DNA from: Diplolepis rosae
Lineage: Eukaryota; Arthropoda; Insecta; Hymenoptera; Diplolepididae
DNA length: 64,000 nucleotides
Assembly: GCA_030998225.1 (NCBI GenBank)
Contig: JAPYXD010000686.1
Span: 558,001 to 622,000 of the forward strand
Direction: 5' to 3'
This document shows positions 23,132-34,810 of this stretch, one piece after another. Below the pieces are notes generated by a model, which had not been told where the DNA came from, ran no database searches, and saw only the letters and a list, made by a program, of their open reading frames with translations. A program made the position numbers and the translations under genes. Within the stretch, counting starts at the first letter, position 1, and every line of letters starts with the position of its first letter.

Positions 23132-26100
23132 TCAGTTATCGGAACTATCTGCTATAACAATTTTTTGCTCTTCTCCCAAATCGATGATTCTACAAATCTG
23201 TGTATCTTTCTTCTTATATTGCCTTTTCTTATTGTTTGCAAACCTCTTGCGCTTATTCGAGATAAGCGCCTCAGCAATTTCTTTTGGGCCGACCACAACC
23301 TATATGTACAAGTTAATTATTATAAATACTTTGTAATTGCGCTATAAATACAAGTTAATGAAAATGCAACTTTTGAAAATCAGTATAGTTATTTGAACAC
23401 GATAATAAATTTTAATTATTTGTGTATGATTATTTGAGGAAAACGTCGTCATTTTGCACTGAAATGTACATCAAATGTAAATCACTTGATTTGTTTCTAA
23501 TGTAGTCAATATTTTTCATTTTGTTGTATTGGTAAATATGAAGAATACTACGATTAGTAATTAAATCCAAATTTTTCGAAAATCAATTCTTTGTGATAAT
23601 ATTTAAAAAATTGATATTTTAAATAACCATTTTGTCTGTTTTGGGGAATCTTTCCATAGAATAAACCAATCAAACTATCTGATCTTGAAAATTACATAAT
23701 TTTTATTAACATTACATGTATTATTGACTGATAAGGCTGTTGCAGGATTGTTTGATACTATATGAGCCAGTACAATTTTTAAAAAGAGTTCGATGTTCCC
23801 CAACTATAAATGCCCATGTAGGAACCCATATGAAAACCAGTCTGTGTTCTCATGTGGGATTCTGTAATGTAGCCTACTCAGGAACCTATCTTACTGCCTA
23901 TTTTGGTAATTGAGGTTACGTCAAAAAATATGTTCTTACAAAAATAAGTTTAGATCTCTAAAGCTTTAGTGCTGATATAATGCTATATCGTTAACTATGT
24001 ATTGAATTTTTTGAAGATAACATTTTTTGATGTAAAAATCCTTTTAGAAAATCATGTAGGGACACACATCTCTGCATAAAAAGCCAGTTGAACCAAAAGT
24101 AGAAATAAACGTAGTGTAATAGTAACCAAAAGATAATCCAAATTTAAGCAAGTAGAAATGCAACTTGGCTAAACTGGGATCATTTTACTTATTGTCACAC
24201 TACTATCATTTATACTTGGATCCACTGGTCCTTTCATAAGGGGTTAGGAACCTGTACAAGATGTTCAATATGATCCAATATGTCTGAAAACCTTGTTCAT
24301 GGACACATTCCATACTAAATGTCTATGTCGCTGGATCGTTTAAACTTTTTTGAGGAGTGTCTTGAAAAATTTCAAATGATCAAGGCCACTTACAAATCAA
24401 AAATTTTAAATTGTTTCAAGATATTTTAGGAGATTTTACACGAATATGTACATTAGATCTGCATAAGTGATTAAGCCGACAAACTTTAGAAACATAATAT
24501 AATTTGTAATTTACTCTATTTTCCTGGTTATCATCATGTTTTGTCACAGTATTTTCATTGATATCTTCGATACCATGTTCATGTTTTAAATGTATTTTCA
24601 ATAAGAATGCTGATATATGCAGTTCTCCACACACGGGGCAGTCTGCCCGATTTTTCCCTTTTTTCGAACTTTTCGAGCTTTCGAACTTTGTCGAGAATGA
24701 GGCAACACCAGAAGAAGGGCCGGGAATTGATCTATGAAATAGATGAATTATCAATTACAATGTCACCACCGTTAAGATTTAATCCGAATTTATTTGAACT
24801 TGACATTTTCGAACATGGGTTTCAATGAGATAAAAGTATTTGTGTTATGCTTTAACCAATGGTCAGGATAAAATAAATCCTGATTGAATTCTTGACGGTG
24901 GAGATGTGATGAATGATTGGTAAAATTTTTCTAGTTTCAAATGTATTATTTATATATTTAAAGGTTCTGAATAACCTGATTTCCTCTGAAATATCTATAT
25001 AGGAACTGGTGGCATTATCTACTATCAATTCCTCAGAATCAAATGAGGGAATTATCACTTCTGAGTTATTTGAGTGAATCTTATGTTCTTCACTAAGGTG
25101 TAAAATTGATGCTATTACTGATGTTTCAGCATTTTTGCACATGGTACATTGGTATTTCTTAAGCAACATTGAATTTTCCTCAGAAGATGCAACTTCTGAA
25201 ATTATTCTGTTGCAGTTAAATGTAGAATTTTTCACCGAAAAAACACTGTTTTTTTGCATGTCACTGAGACGATTTTGGATTGGAGGGTCGTCTTTGATCT
25301 CAATCGACTCTGTCCAGACTTTATCAAAGCTTCCAATATCGTAATTATGGTCATTAATAATTGAATTTTTATGCAAAGCAAAGTCAATATTAAAAGGTTC
25401 AGGCATATTAATTTCAGCAGAAACAGAAACAGTTTCGATGGGTTCCATTGTGATTATTTCCAGAGGCTGTGGACTGACGGGAGAAGCCGAAATAGTTTCA
25501 CTGCAATCTGAATTATTTAGTTCAAAAGTTTGTGGAAGATCACGAGAATTGGGAATATTTTCAAGGCGATGGGAAGTGCTTTGCTCCAGAGTGTGAGAAA
25601 TAACAGGAGGATTAATTTCACTTGTAATGCGATCGAGAGTGCATACCTCTAGCGGAAAAATTTCAGTAATAGTATCTGTAATATAAGATATTCAATTAGT
25701 AAAAGTAATATGAAACCGTTCATAAATCACTTAATATAATGTTATGAATTTTATATCCCCCCCCCCCCCTCATCAATAAAAAAAGCGTACGTAAGATTAT
25801 TTCGCATAATTTAAATCTCAACGTGCTCAAATTTAAATTTTTACAAATATGAATTTATAGTACAGTTTATTTGGCATTATGAACTTCAAGATATCACTTT
25901 CCTATAAAATCGTATGTTATTTTTTAATAAAATCTCTCGAAGATTACAGTTTTCCACATATTTTTTCTATTCCCCTTTCCCGCACTCTTTTTCGATTAAG
26001 TTTTAATTCATTTTTCATGATTTCTTGGATAAAAAATTTAAGTCCACTCACCATTAATCGTATAAATTCAGTGTTATTCTTTGAGTTAATTATGTTTCTT

Positions 26101-27097
26101 GCACATGAATAGGACAATGTCTTATAATTCTTTTAACATAACGTGAAGTGTGTACATTATATCAAGAGGATAATGATATAATATTAAAGAGTTTAAATTT
26201 TTTGCCTGCAATATTTTCTTATAAATTTGACAACATGTCTTCATGTACAGCTTTTTTGGACATGTACTTTTAATAACTTTGATGATACTTTCTTAAAGAG
26301 TAAGTTAAAACTTTATCAGCGAAAAAAGAACTTGGAAAATTCATTTAATAAGGGTGCGCTAATAGTGAATTGTCTTCAAATTGGGTTTAAAAAAATTCTT
26401 AACATATAAAATGTAACATTAGCAAAGAAAATAAGGAAAGAAAATGATCAAGAATTTAATTTTTAATTTTAAGAATTTTACACGATTTTTGTAATTTCAA
26501 GAATAAAACTGCTCAAATTAAATTTTCTACAGTTGATACAAACTTTTCAGCTATGTTTATCTTACATTTTATTTGCAAATCACATGCTTCGAATTGAAAC
26601 TGATTCTCTAATAAGCAGGAAAGAGTGTAATGTTACTTGGCAGCGATTACTGCAATTCAGTAATCATTGACAAATAATGTCACACTCTCGTCTAATCATT
26701 GGTGAATCAGTTAGAAAAAACCGAGCGTGACATTTTTTTACAGAAATTCCAGTAATCAATCCTTATTTTTTATGTCCATTGTTCCTCGCGCAAGTTAGAG
26801 GAAAGCAATTACTTGTAAGAGAAAATGTATCAAAATATTAAAGCTGTAGTTCACCTTGAGAGCCGCATGAATGGATCTCGTCCTTCCCATAGCATTGATC
26901 GCAGGTCTGACATTTTTTACATTGATGCAATCGAGTGAGGTGCATATTTAATGAATGTTTCTTAATGAATTTTCTGGGACATTTCGGGCAGATCATAAAT
27001 TTTTCCACTTGCGTAATTGACAGTCGACCATTGTTTTTCTGTCGAACTGCGGCATATGTATCCTCATTCGCTGCCTCTTCAGGTGCTTCTATGATTG
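23132..27097 (-). CDS. C2H2 zinc-finger protein encoded by the giant foldback (four exons seen, 5' end unknown)
   Basis: Exons read leftwards are 27097-26855, 25675-24976, 24731-24515 and 23299-23132; all borders are AG/GT and all phases match, ending in TGA at 23132. Exon 1 holds a C2H2 finger (MICPKCPRKF...H...H) and a Cys-rich CKKCQTCDQC stretch. Exon 2 is long, Ser/Glu/Ile-rich, with a second finger (CTMCKNAETS...H...H). Exon 3 has a third (CPVCGELHIS...H...H). Exon 4 is a basic, nuclear-signal-like tail (NKRKRF...KKRQYKKK). About 440 residues are visible. The first coding exon is not identified; a start upstream of 27100 or splicing from the transposase transcript are both possible. A DNA-binding accessory protein is likely, but its role is not known. 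Exon 4 lies in the left arm, so it is duplicated in the right arm. Confidence 0.72.
25757..25769 (+). repeat. Poly-C run
   Basis: A run of about 11 C inside the intron of the zinc-finger gene; notable in AT-rich sequence. Confidence 0.8.
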
Positions 27098-27508
27098 CTA
27101 GATAATTATATGAGGTATTTCATGTTAATTGTCCCAACTTGACAATCATAGTTATCCGATGAATTTTACGCAAAGAAATGGTTTATAAACATTTTTAATT
27201 AAAAAAATAAATATTTTTTTAAGTGATTGATCTTGATCATTTTTTGGAAAACTCCAAATTCTACTTACAATTTTCGTGATCAAGAAAAAGCTCGACCTAT
27301 TATTAAATATTGAGGCTTTTGATTAATTTTAAATATTAATTATTACAATCTTAGGTTGTTTACTTCAAAAACTGTAAAAGCCAAATTACTTTTGCTGTTT
27401 TCGAGAACCTACACATTTTCAAATATTCTTCGAATTAATAAAGGTTCTGCTTTTACAGATTAATACTGTATTAGTAAATGCTCCTTATCCACGATAAAGT
27501 GCTTTTTA

Positions 27509-27860
27509 AGGGCATGTGAGACTTAGGAAATTAGCAAATTTCATTCATTTTAGGTTTCTACATGTTTGTAACCAAAATATATGAAATTTCGTTTTTAAAA
27601 TTTTGAAAATGGTACAGAAGATAAAAACGGACGTAGATGGACTACTTTTGATTTTGATAATAAAACAAATTTTTGCAATACATTTTGCTGAAATTTAATT
27701 TGTTCTTATTTTTTGTACTGAAAGTAGTTTATCTAAGCCCGTTTTTATCTTCTCTACCATTTTCAAAATTAAAAAAAAAATTCTGTGTATTTAGATCACA
27801 AGCATGTAGAAACTTATAATACATAAGATTCGCTAATTTTCAATAAGTAACACATGCCTT
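27509..27860. mobile_element. 350-bp MITE between the two genes of the giant foldback
   Basis: About 140-bp inverted arms starting AAGGGCATGTGAGACTTAGG, complement ending at 27860, with a spacer near 27655-27715. It lies between the transposase stop (27973) and the first visible zinc-finger exon (27097). Confidence 0.8.
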
Positions 27861-27972
27861 TAATTACAAAAAAGTTATTTAGACGAAGAGAAATTATTGA
27901 TTATTTGGTCACGCAGCCAACCTAGAAGATTGCCTTAATCGTGAATTTTAACATACACAATTCACAGCAATT

Positions 27973-30670
27973 TCAATCTATCGTTTCTTGTATCAATTCT
28001 AAATAATGTTTAGATTCATCACCTTCGCCATTCTGTAGGCTTTCAATTCTATTTCTAAAATTATTTGTGATTCCCAGAAGGCGGTCTAGCATTTCATTTG
28101 CCTTTTGTTTATGACGTTCAGGGTGAGTGTTGTTTTCTGGTGCTCTTAGTTCAATCCACATGTCTTGGATATTTATTTCCCTAATAATTGCCTCATGTGT
28201 TTGTGGACCAGTTCTATGCCCAAACTTCTTAGCTAGCTCAAATTCTACATGGGCATTCTTAGCAACATTGATCAATCCAACTGTAAATTAGTATATTTTA
28301 CATATTCATAAAGTGAAAAGAGTATAAGTCTATAGTCTGCACAGATTAAATTATTTGTGAAGTATTATTGTACTAAGTGCATTGAATTCGTAATTATTAT
28401 ACTATTAATTAATTAAAAATTATGATAAAAAGTTTTTGAAGGAAAAGAGTTTCATCCGTTTCGTACAGTGAGCTCTAAAATTTCTTATAGTTGAATTTTC
28501 ATATTAATGGAATTATTCTTTAATTCTTAAATTTTCTCATAAGCAGCAAAAAATTAAAAATTAAAAATATAATCATTATTTAATATATTCTATTCATAAT
28601 TGATTTTTTTATCCATTTATTTCAGAAGAACAAGAAATTCTTCGCTGAAGTAAATTGTTAAAAGTGTACTATATATATGTTACTGATTATGTAATATGTA
28701 ATGCATATTTTATGTAATTGCCAAATGAAATTAGTAAACTACTTGACATAAGTTCATCAGTAACTTATTACTAATTCAAATTAGTATGTTATATGTAGAC
28801 ATATTATCACTAATAAAGAAAGAGTACTTAATTATCAAATTTGTCAGCTTACTAATGAATACGGTAGAAGTTGGTTTTATCCCAACGTATGTTCCCCACG
28901 CTCGATGGTACCGTTCTATATCATTACTAGTACATTTCGGTTGGTTGAAAACAGAGATTCGGGCTGGTTTCACTACCCCCAACCAAAAGCTTTCAAAATA
29001 ATATTTATAGTCGTTAAAAATAGTTTCAAGTGTGACTATTTGTTGCCTTTTGCCGTCAACTGAAAGGAGAATAGGATCTTTATGTCCAATCAAGTTTTCA
29101 TAAGACCTTTGAAAAACAGCCTCAATGTCTTCTTCTGGCAATAGTGGTAGGTTCTTAATTTTTACAGAAAAAATCCTTGCTTCTTCATTGTCTTCGAGTA
29201 TTTGTTTTAGCCCATGTTCTTTCTCCCACTTGTTAATATCCTTATCAATTTCATAAGTAATAAAGTTAAAAATTATACAGAGAAGCTGTGGGTAAATTTT
29301 GTAAGTTGTGACATAAATTTTGAATCATAAATTAAATTTTATCATTCATAGTTGAATTAAAAAACTGTGCATTACTATGATTAATAGTTTGTGAAATAAT
29401 GTTTACATAATTATAGTGGAAAAAGCACCCCTTCACACAACATCCGTAAAAATCTTTTGCCGTATTCATTAGAGACAATTCAAAATCCGTAAATATCGTT
29501 GTTGGATGTAAGAATGGTGCGATTGCTTTGACCTTTTTAAAAGCGGCTCTATAAGATATTGTTGTCTTTCTGCTCATCAGGACATATATTATAGGTATCC
29601 CCTGATAATGCGAAAAACTTCATAATATTTAATTCCAAGTTACTAGGAATATAAAGCAAGTATTAATATTAAAACAAATGCAATGGTATAGTCATTTTAT
29701 GTAATTGAATCGTAGTTCTTAAACGTACCATCTTTAATTGATCAAAAAAATTATTCACACACAAAAAAAAAATCGTAAGATGTACTAAAAGTTCGGTGCT
29801 TATTAAGTCGGGGGTTAAGTCGGCGTTAGGATCCAATATAAATGCAATAAATACATAATCTATAATTGAAGCTAAAATAATAAATTAATTTGTTGTACAC
29901 TTCAACCATGAAGGTAAGAAGTTGATATACGCCTTGCAGCTGTGGAGCACGTTTAAATGTACCATCAATGGTGAAGATTGTTGCTAAACTACATTTAGCC
30001 AACAAATCTGGTTGAGCAAATATAGTTGACGTAAATCCGTCTTCATCTATTACTGCCCAAACATTAATCTTGTATTCTTTCAATACTTTACTACCCTTTT
30101 CATTTCCATTTTGAAATAATTCATATTTAAGTGCTTTTTGCCAAAGCCCTTGATTTAACACGTCAGGTAAGTCTACAAGGTGTTTGGCCATAGGCGGAAA
30201 GTTACGCCTTATCCAAACTCTGATTTTTTGACACATCACTTTTTTAGGTGCGGCTGTTGCTAAATTTGGATTTCTGTAAAATTTTAATTTGAACAGTTAT
30301 GCAATTCAGTCTTGTCAATTTTCTATTGTATATCCCCAGAAAGTGAAAAGGCCAGAAAATTATCCAAAATGGAAATTTATTGTATAATAACGGGGATATT
30401 TTATAGTCAGTCCTACACATTATTATTGATTGCATTGAAGAATTAAATATGAAATATAACTTTTCACACACAGCTCGTATGAGATCGCTTGGATTTCCCA
30501 CAGACACTTTCGAGGCTTCATAGCAAGTAGTATTTAATATTGCCTCATCCATGTTTGGCAAGCAAGTGTGATTATTATTTGTAACTTCAATCATTTCTGG
30601 ATTATGATCCCAAAGTATGCCTTTCCCCTCGCAAAAAATTGGGTATTTATAATATTTACATACCATATTC
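27973..30670 (-). CDS. MULE transposase with FLYWCH-like zinc finger (five exons seen)
   Basis: Exons read leftwards are 30670-30461, 30273-29901, 29601-29407, about 29232-28854, and 28280-27973 (stop TGA). Phases match at all junctions except the acceptor of exon 4, where two AG sites fit. Exon 1 has a FLYWCH-like half (CKYYKYPIFCEGKG...NNNHTCLP). Exon 2 ends with the first catalytic block, TIFTIDGTFKRAPQLQGVYQ. Exon 3 has PIIYVLMSRKT, the second Asp (TIFTDFELSL) and the GCFFHY motif typical of MULEs. Exon 4 carries the ERYHRAW block with the likely catalytic Glu. Exon 5 is a helical tail. No internal stop or frameshift was seen, so it could be functional. The 5' coding exon upstream of 30670 is not identified. 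The protein would cut and join element ends in the nucleus. FLYWCH plus MULE is known in Phantom-type elements. Confidence 0.82.
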
Positions 30671-30889
30671 CTGTAATACAAACTTTTTTAAGTGGTGTCA
30701 ATACTTTAACTGCGATTAATTGTACATTTTTACTTATTTTTATAGAGCTTCCTCAAATATTCAATCATAAATTTTCAAATTTATCTTTACGCATATTTTC
30801 TGACAATAAAATATCTATATAAATTTTATATAAAAAAAGTTGAATTACAAATTTTAAACATCTAAAATTAATATATTATTTTAGAATTT

Positions 30890-31190
30890 GAAATATATTG
30901 CAAAAAATGTCAAATTTCTATCTTTTTGAAAAATATTAATAACACTAAAAATTAATTAAGATTTTTAAACGTTTTTGGTCTCATTTAAATGGAAGGTTTT
31001 CATATTATTTTGCTAACTAATCAAGATATTTTTAGATTTTTTTACCTGGATTCTACACGGCGTCAAAGATCATACAAAGAAATCGAAAAATTTCAAATAA
31101 AGACAGTAATCTATAAATCAATTTAAAAAATCAAAAATATTACCATTTTCATAAATATTCTTAAATTTTATTAAAATATGATACACATTG
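30890..31190 (+). mobile_element. Fragment of the CACTACCGGTC-type MITE family
   Basis: 30890-31190 is similar to 49445-49700 of the complete element at 49324-50337 (shared CAAGATATTTTTAGA and GGTCTCATTT stretches). It lies against the inner edge of the right arm. Confidence 0.65.
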
Positions 31191-31319
31191 GTTATAAAAA
31201 TAATTAAAATTTATTATCGTGTTCAAATAACTATACTGATTTTCAAAAGTTGCATTTTCATTAACTTGTATTTATAGCGCAATTACAAAGTATTTATAAT
31301 AATTAACTTGTACATATAG

Positions 31320-31487
31320 GTTGTGGTCGGCCCAAAAGAAATTGCTGAGGCGCTTATCTCGAATAAGCGCAAGAGGTTTGCAAACAATAAGAAAAGGCAA
31401 TATAAGAAGAAAGATACACAGATTTGTAGAATCATCGATTTGGGAGAAGAGCAAAAAATTGTTATAGCAGATAGTTCCGATAACTGA
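31320..31487 (+). pseudogene. Duplicate of the last zinc-finger-gene exon in the right arm
   Basis: Exact-looking inverted copy of 23132-23299, from the AG acceptor (TACATATAG) to TGA. It points away from the interior genes, so it has no upstream exons in this orientation and should not be translated as part of that protein. Confidence 0.75.
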
Positions 31488-32429
31488 AAATAAAGCGGAA
31501 AAATTTTCAAATTCTTAAAATGTTTAGCAAATTTAAAAAAAAATAAAAATTCATTAAGATACTGGCACTTACATGCTTTTCTGTTCTTAATCTATAAAGT
31601 TTACTTCTTGTTATTTCACAAAACTTTCTCATTATAATAATCCTTCTTACAGTCATTCTTACTCTGTAATGCAGCATTGACACACAGTCTGATTTTAGTT
31701 TAGATCCTAGATGCCACACGCTAATCAACTTTCACCTGATGTAATCACTATAAGTTTTTGAAGAAGGAAGTATAAATTTACAGAAAAAATGGTTACCTTA
31801 TTCATTGAGATAAAAACTTCAAAGAGGAAAAAGTCACTACCAATAATGATTTGCTTATGTATAAAACTACTAATTTAATTGACATAGAAAACTGTGTTTA
31901 GACACGAAATAGTAACTTATTTGATCAAAAACTTAATTCACATATTTTTTAATAAAGTTGGTTAAAGATCGTATAGGAATTCAATACAATAGAATCAGAG
32001 CTATTTCGAGTAATTCGAAACCAGAACCAATCCGAAAAAAGTTTTGTATCTCGTTTGACGAAAAATGGTCAAAAATAAATCAAACTTAATCCGATTTAAT
32101 TCGAGGTATCCATCTGAGTGAATCCAAACAATTAGTCAAAAAGAATAAGTTAATTCTTACATTTTTCAATAAGTACAATAAAAAAAAATAAAAAAATAAA
32201 ATAAAATATTTATTCAAATAAAAAATTTAGCTCGTCGAAAAAATTAAATAGATATATTTTAAATACAATTTGTTCTGAATTATGTGATGTAATATTAGAA
32301 TTAAATTTAGATTCAAATTATTTAAAAAATGTTGTTCAAGCAACCTGAAATACGCGGTCATTAAAACCGCATTATAATTATTTTTTGTAATCATTAGACT
32401 TTCAATTTAAAAAAAGTTCCCGAAGATTA

Positions 32430-33510
32430 TTATTTTAGCGATCTGGTGCATGATCCTGGACAACAGGGTCATTAAAAATGCAATAGAATTTGCTGTTGAA
32501 AGAATTAGTGTTCGAATTTAAAAAAAGTTCCAGTTGATTATTATTTTAGAGACCTGGTGCATAATCCTGGAAAACAGGGTCATTAAAAATGAATTGTTAG
32601 TTGTTTTTATAACTCTTAATATATGAATATAGAAAAACTTCCAGTAGATTATTATTTTAGCAACCTGGTGCATAATCCTAGTCAACGGGGTCAGTGAAAA
32701 TGCAATAGAATTTGCTGTTGAAAGAATTAGTGTTCGAATTTAAAAAAAGTTCCAGTAGATTATTATTTTAGTAACCTGGTGCATATTCGTGGACAACAGG
32801 GTCATTAAAAATGCATTATTAGTTGTTTTTGTAACTATTTATGTATAAATATAAAAAAAGTTCCTGTGGAGTATTGTTTTAGCAATCTGGTGCATGATTC
32901 TGGGCAACCGGGTCTTTGCAAATGCGATGTAAATTGTTTTTATAACCCTTAATATATGAATATAAAAAAAGTTCCTGTGGAGTATTGTTTTATCAACCTG
33001 GTGCATGATCCTAGTCAACGGGGTCAGTGAAAATGCAATAGAATTTCTGTTGAAAGAATTAGTGTTCGAATTTAAAAAAAGTTCCAGTTGATTATTATTT
33101 AAGCGACCTGGTGCATGATCCTGGACAACAGGGTCATTGAAAATGCATTGTTAGTTGTTTTAATAACCCTTAATATATGAATATAAAAAAAATTCCTGTG
33201 GAGTATTGTTCTAGCAACCTGGTGCATGATCCTAGACAACGGGGTCAGTGAAAATGCAATAGAATTTCTGTTGAAAGAATTAGTGTTCGAATTTAAAAAA
33301 AGTTCCAGTTGATTATTATTTAAGCGACCTGGTGCATGATCCTGGACAACAGGGTAATTGAAAATACATTGCTAGTTGTTTTAATAACCCTTAATATATG
33401 AATATAAAAAAAGTTCCTGTGGAGTATTATTTTAGCAACCTGGTGCATGATCCTAGACAACGGGGTCATTGAAAATGCAATAAAATTTGCTTTCGTAACC
33501 ATTAATGTTC
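32430..33510 (-). repeat. Tandem array of 111-bp units, about 10 copies
   Basis: Complement of the left array; ACCTGGTGC-type positions recur near 32450, 32561, 32665, 32776, 32887, 32998, 33109, 33221, 33331 and 33440. Confidence 0.93.
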
Positions 33511-34684
33511 AAATATAATTATTAACTTTCACAGTTATAGTTTTAATAAAGTTTTCTGTTGTACTTCACTTTTCAAAATGCTTCTCAAGGAATTTACTCT
33601 AAGTGCCATCTATTGTTCAATTTCAAAATTACACATTTCTCCACTACCGACATTCACCCATTCTGACAAGTGTTAGTCTCTCTATTATGAAAATAATAAG
33701 CGATCAAGAAGTGTAGCCTGAAGTTGACAGTTTCTGGGAGAAAAAAACTTTTGGAGAAATCGATTTCTAGACAATTAATACCCTACCTTTTCAATTGTTT
33801 CTTCCGAAGTTTTTGTTCTAGAGTTGTGAAAGTTTCTAGATAACTTCTTTGAACTCTAATGAAAAACTTTCTCGCTGGAAGTTTTTCGAATTCGAAAATT
33901 TCCTCGATACTTTTTTTTTGGTGAAGCTCGAAAAACACGGTGCTCGACGCGCTTTGATAAACATTGAAGTATTAATTAACAAATTACCTTTTTTGTCCCA
34001 AATCAAGTCTTGTGAGCATCGCTAACGTATTTCACGCTAGTGTGTCAAATTTAAGCTAATTTGGTCGATAAAAAACAAAGTTTTGACGATTTAAGCACAA
34101 AAAAAGTATAGATTTCGATCGAATTTGTAAAGCAGATTGTATCTTTTATTTCGTAAATGACAAGTCAGATCGAAAAATTGCTTAAAAATAATTTGTGCCT
34201 TTTTTAATATTCTTTAGGCTCATATTTTTTTTCCTTTATTTTCCGAAATTTTCTCTGGGACAATACTTTTCCGGCACTTTGCCTCGCGAACAGAGAAACG
34301 GAAGATGTCTCGCGCGCCTAAACGGTTATTGCACGGAGACCCTCAATTTTTCGAGTAACAGCGCTTTAATTTTGATAATTGCCAAATTTTGGCTAAAAAT
34401 CAATTTTTATTCTTTTAAAATATAATGTTCAAAGGGAATAACTTCATGAATGTGTATGATTTAAGGTTTTTTAGTTAAATAGGACCTATAGTTACATCAC
34501 GAATGAACTTTGGTTGGAGTATTTAATTTTAAAAAAAGAACTAATTTGAATGTTTACATATTGAAAAAGCGGGTTTTCGCAATGTCGCAAACATAATTTT
34601 TTTGTCGGTCAGTGTGATAAGTGTCACATTGGAAATTTTTGCCGTTTTGGAATCATATGATATTCATCAAATATTTTGTTTCAG

Positions 34685-34810
34685 ATTGTTTTTGTGTTTG
34701 AATCTGCTTATGAACCTGACAACCAAGAAATGGCTTCTCATCTCTCTCTCCATGGAGATGGTGTTCGTGACATTGCTCTTCGAGTTGAAAATATTCACGT
34801 CATTTTAAAG
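34685..34810 (+). CDS. Hpd: Hpd exon a (42 codons)
   Basis: Acceptor TTTGTTTCAG before 34685, donor GTAAAA after 34810, phase 0 on both sides. It encodes the FVFESAYEP to HVILK segment with the conserved HGDGV motif. It lies 340 bp right of the giant foldback. Confidence 0.95.

Larger units (their letters stand above)
18665..23422 (+). repeat. Left arm of the giant foldback
   Basis: Inverted copy of 31198-34344. In order from the outer end: unique segment 18665-19216, nested foldback 19217-20239, segment 20240-20540, tandem array 20540-22580, and an inner segment with the last exon of the zinc-finger gene (23132-23299, minus). Confidence 0.9.
18665..34344. mobile_element. Giant MULE foldback transposon (about 15.7 kb)
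   Basis: The left arm (18665-23422) and right arm (31198-34344) are inverted copies. They begin GAGGGTCTCCGTGCAATAAC and end at a shared boundary where the unique 7.8 kb interior starts. Each arm carries an array of an about 111-bp unit. The interior encodes a FLYWCH/MULE transposase and a C2H2 zinc-finger protein, both on the minus strand and both with exons that join in frame. Differences between the arms are the number of array units, a 1-kb nested foldback in the left arm, and an about 370 bp segment (32020-32400) only in the right arm. No target duplication was found at the outer ends, so the true termini may lie slightly further out. The organisation matches FB-NOF elements, which is inference. 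Confidence 0.85.
31198..34344 (-). repeat. Right arm of the giant foldback
   Basis: Inverted copy of the left arm with about 10 array units (32430-33510). It lacks the nested foldback and carries an extra AT-rich segment at about 32020-32400. Confidence 0.9.

Noticed and set aside
22891..23347. Plus-strand ORFs of 60-75 codons, repeated inverted at 31272-31728
   Set aside because: They are opposite-strand shadows of the zinc-finger exon or AT-rich arm sequence; only the minus-strand (left) reading has splice signals and phase.
28786..29001. 71-codon plus-strand ORF
   Set aside because: Shadow of the transposase exon on the minus strand.
18665..34344. Assembly artefact as the cause of the inverted arms
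   Set aside because: Arms differ in unit number, in a nested insertion and in a private 370 bp segment, which an artificial duplication would not show; still worth a long-read check.
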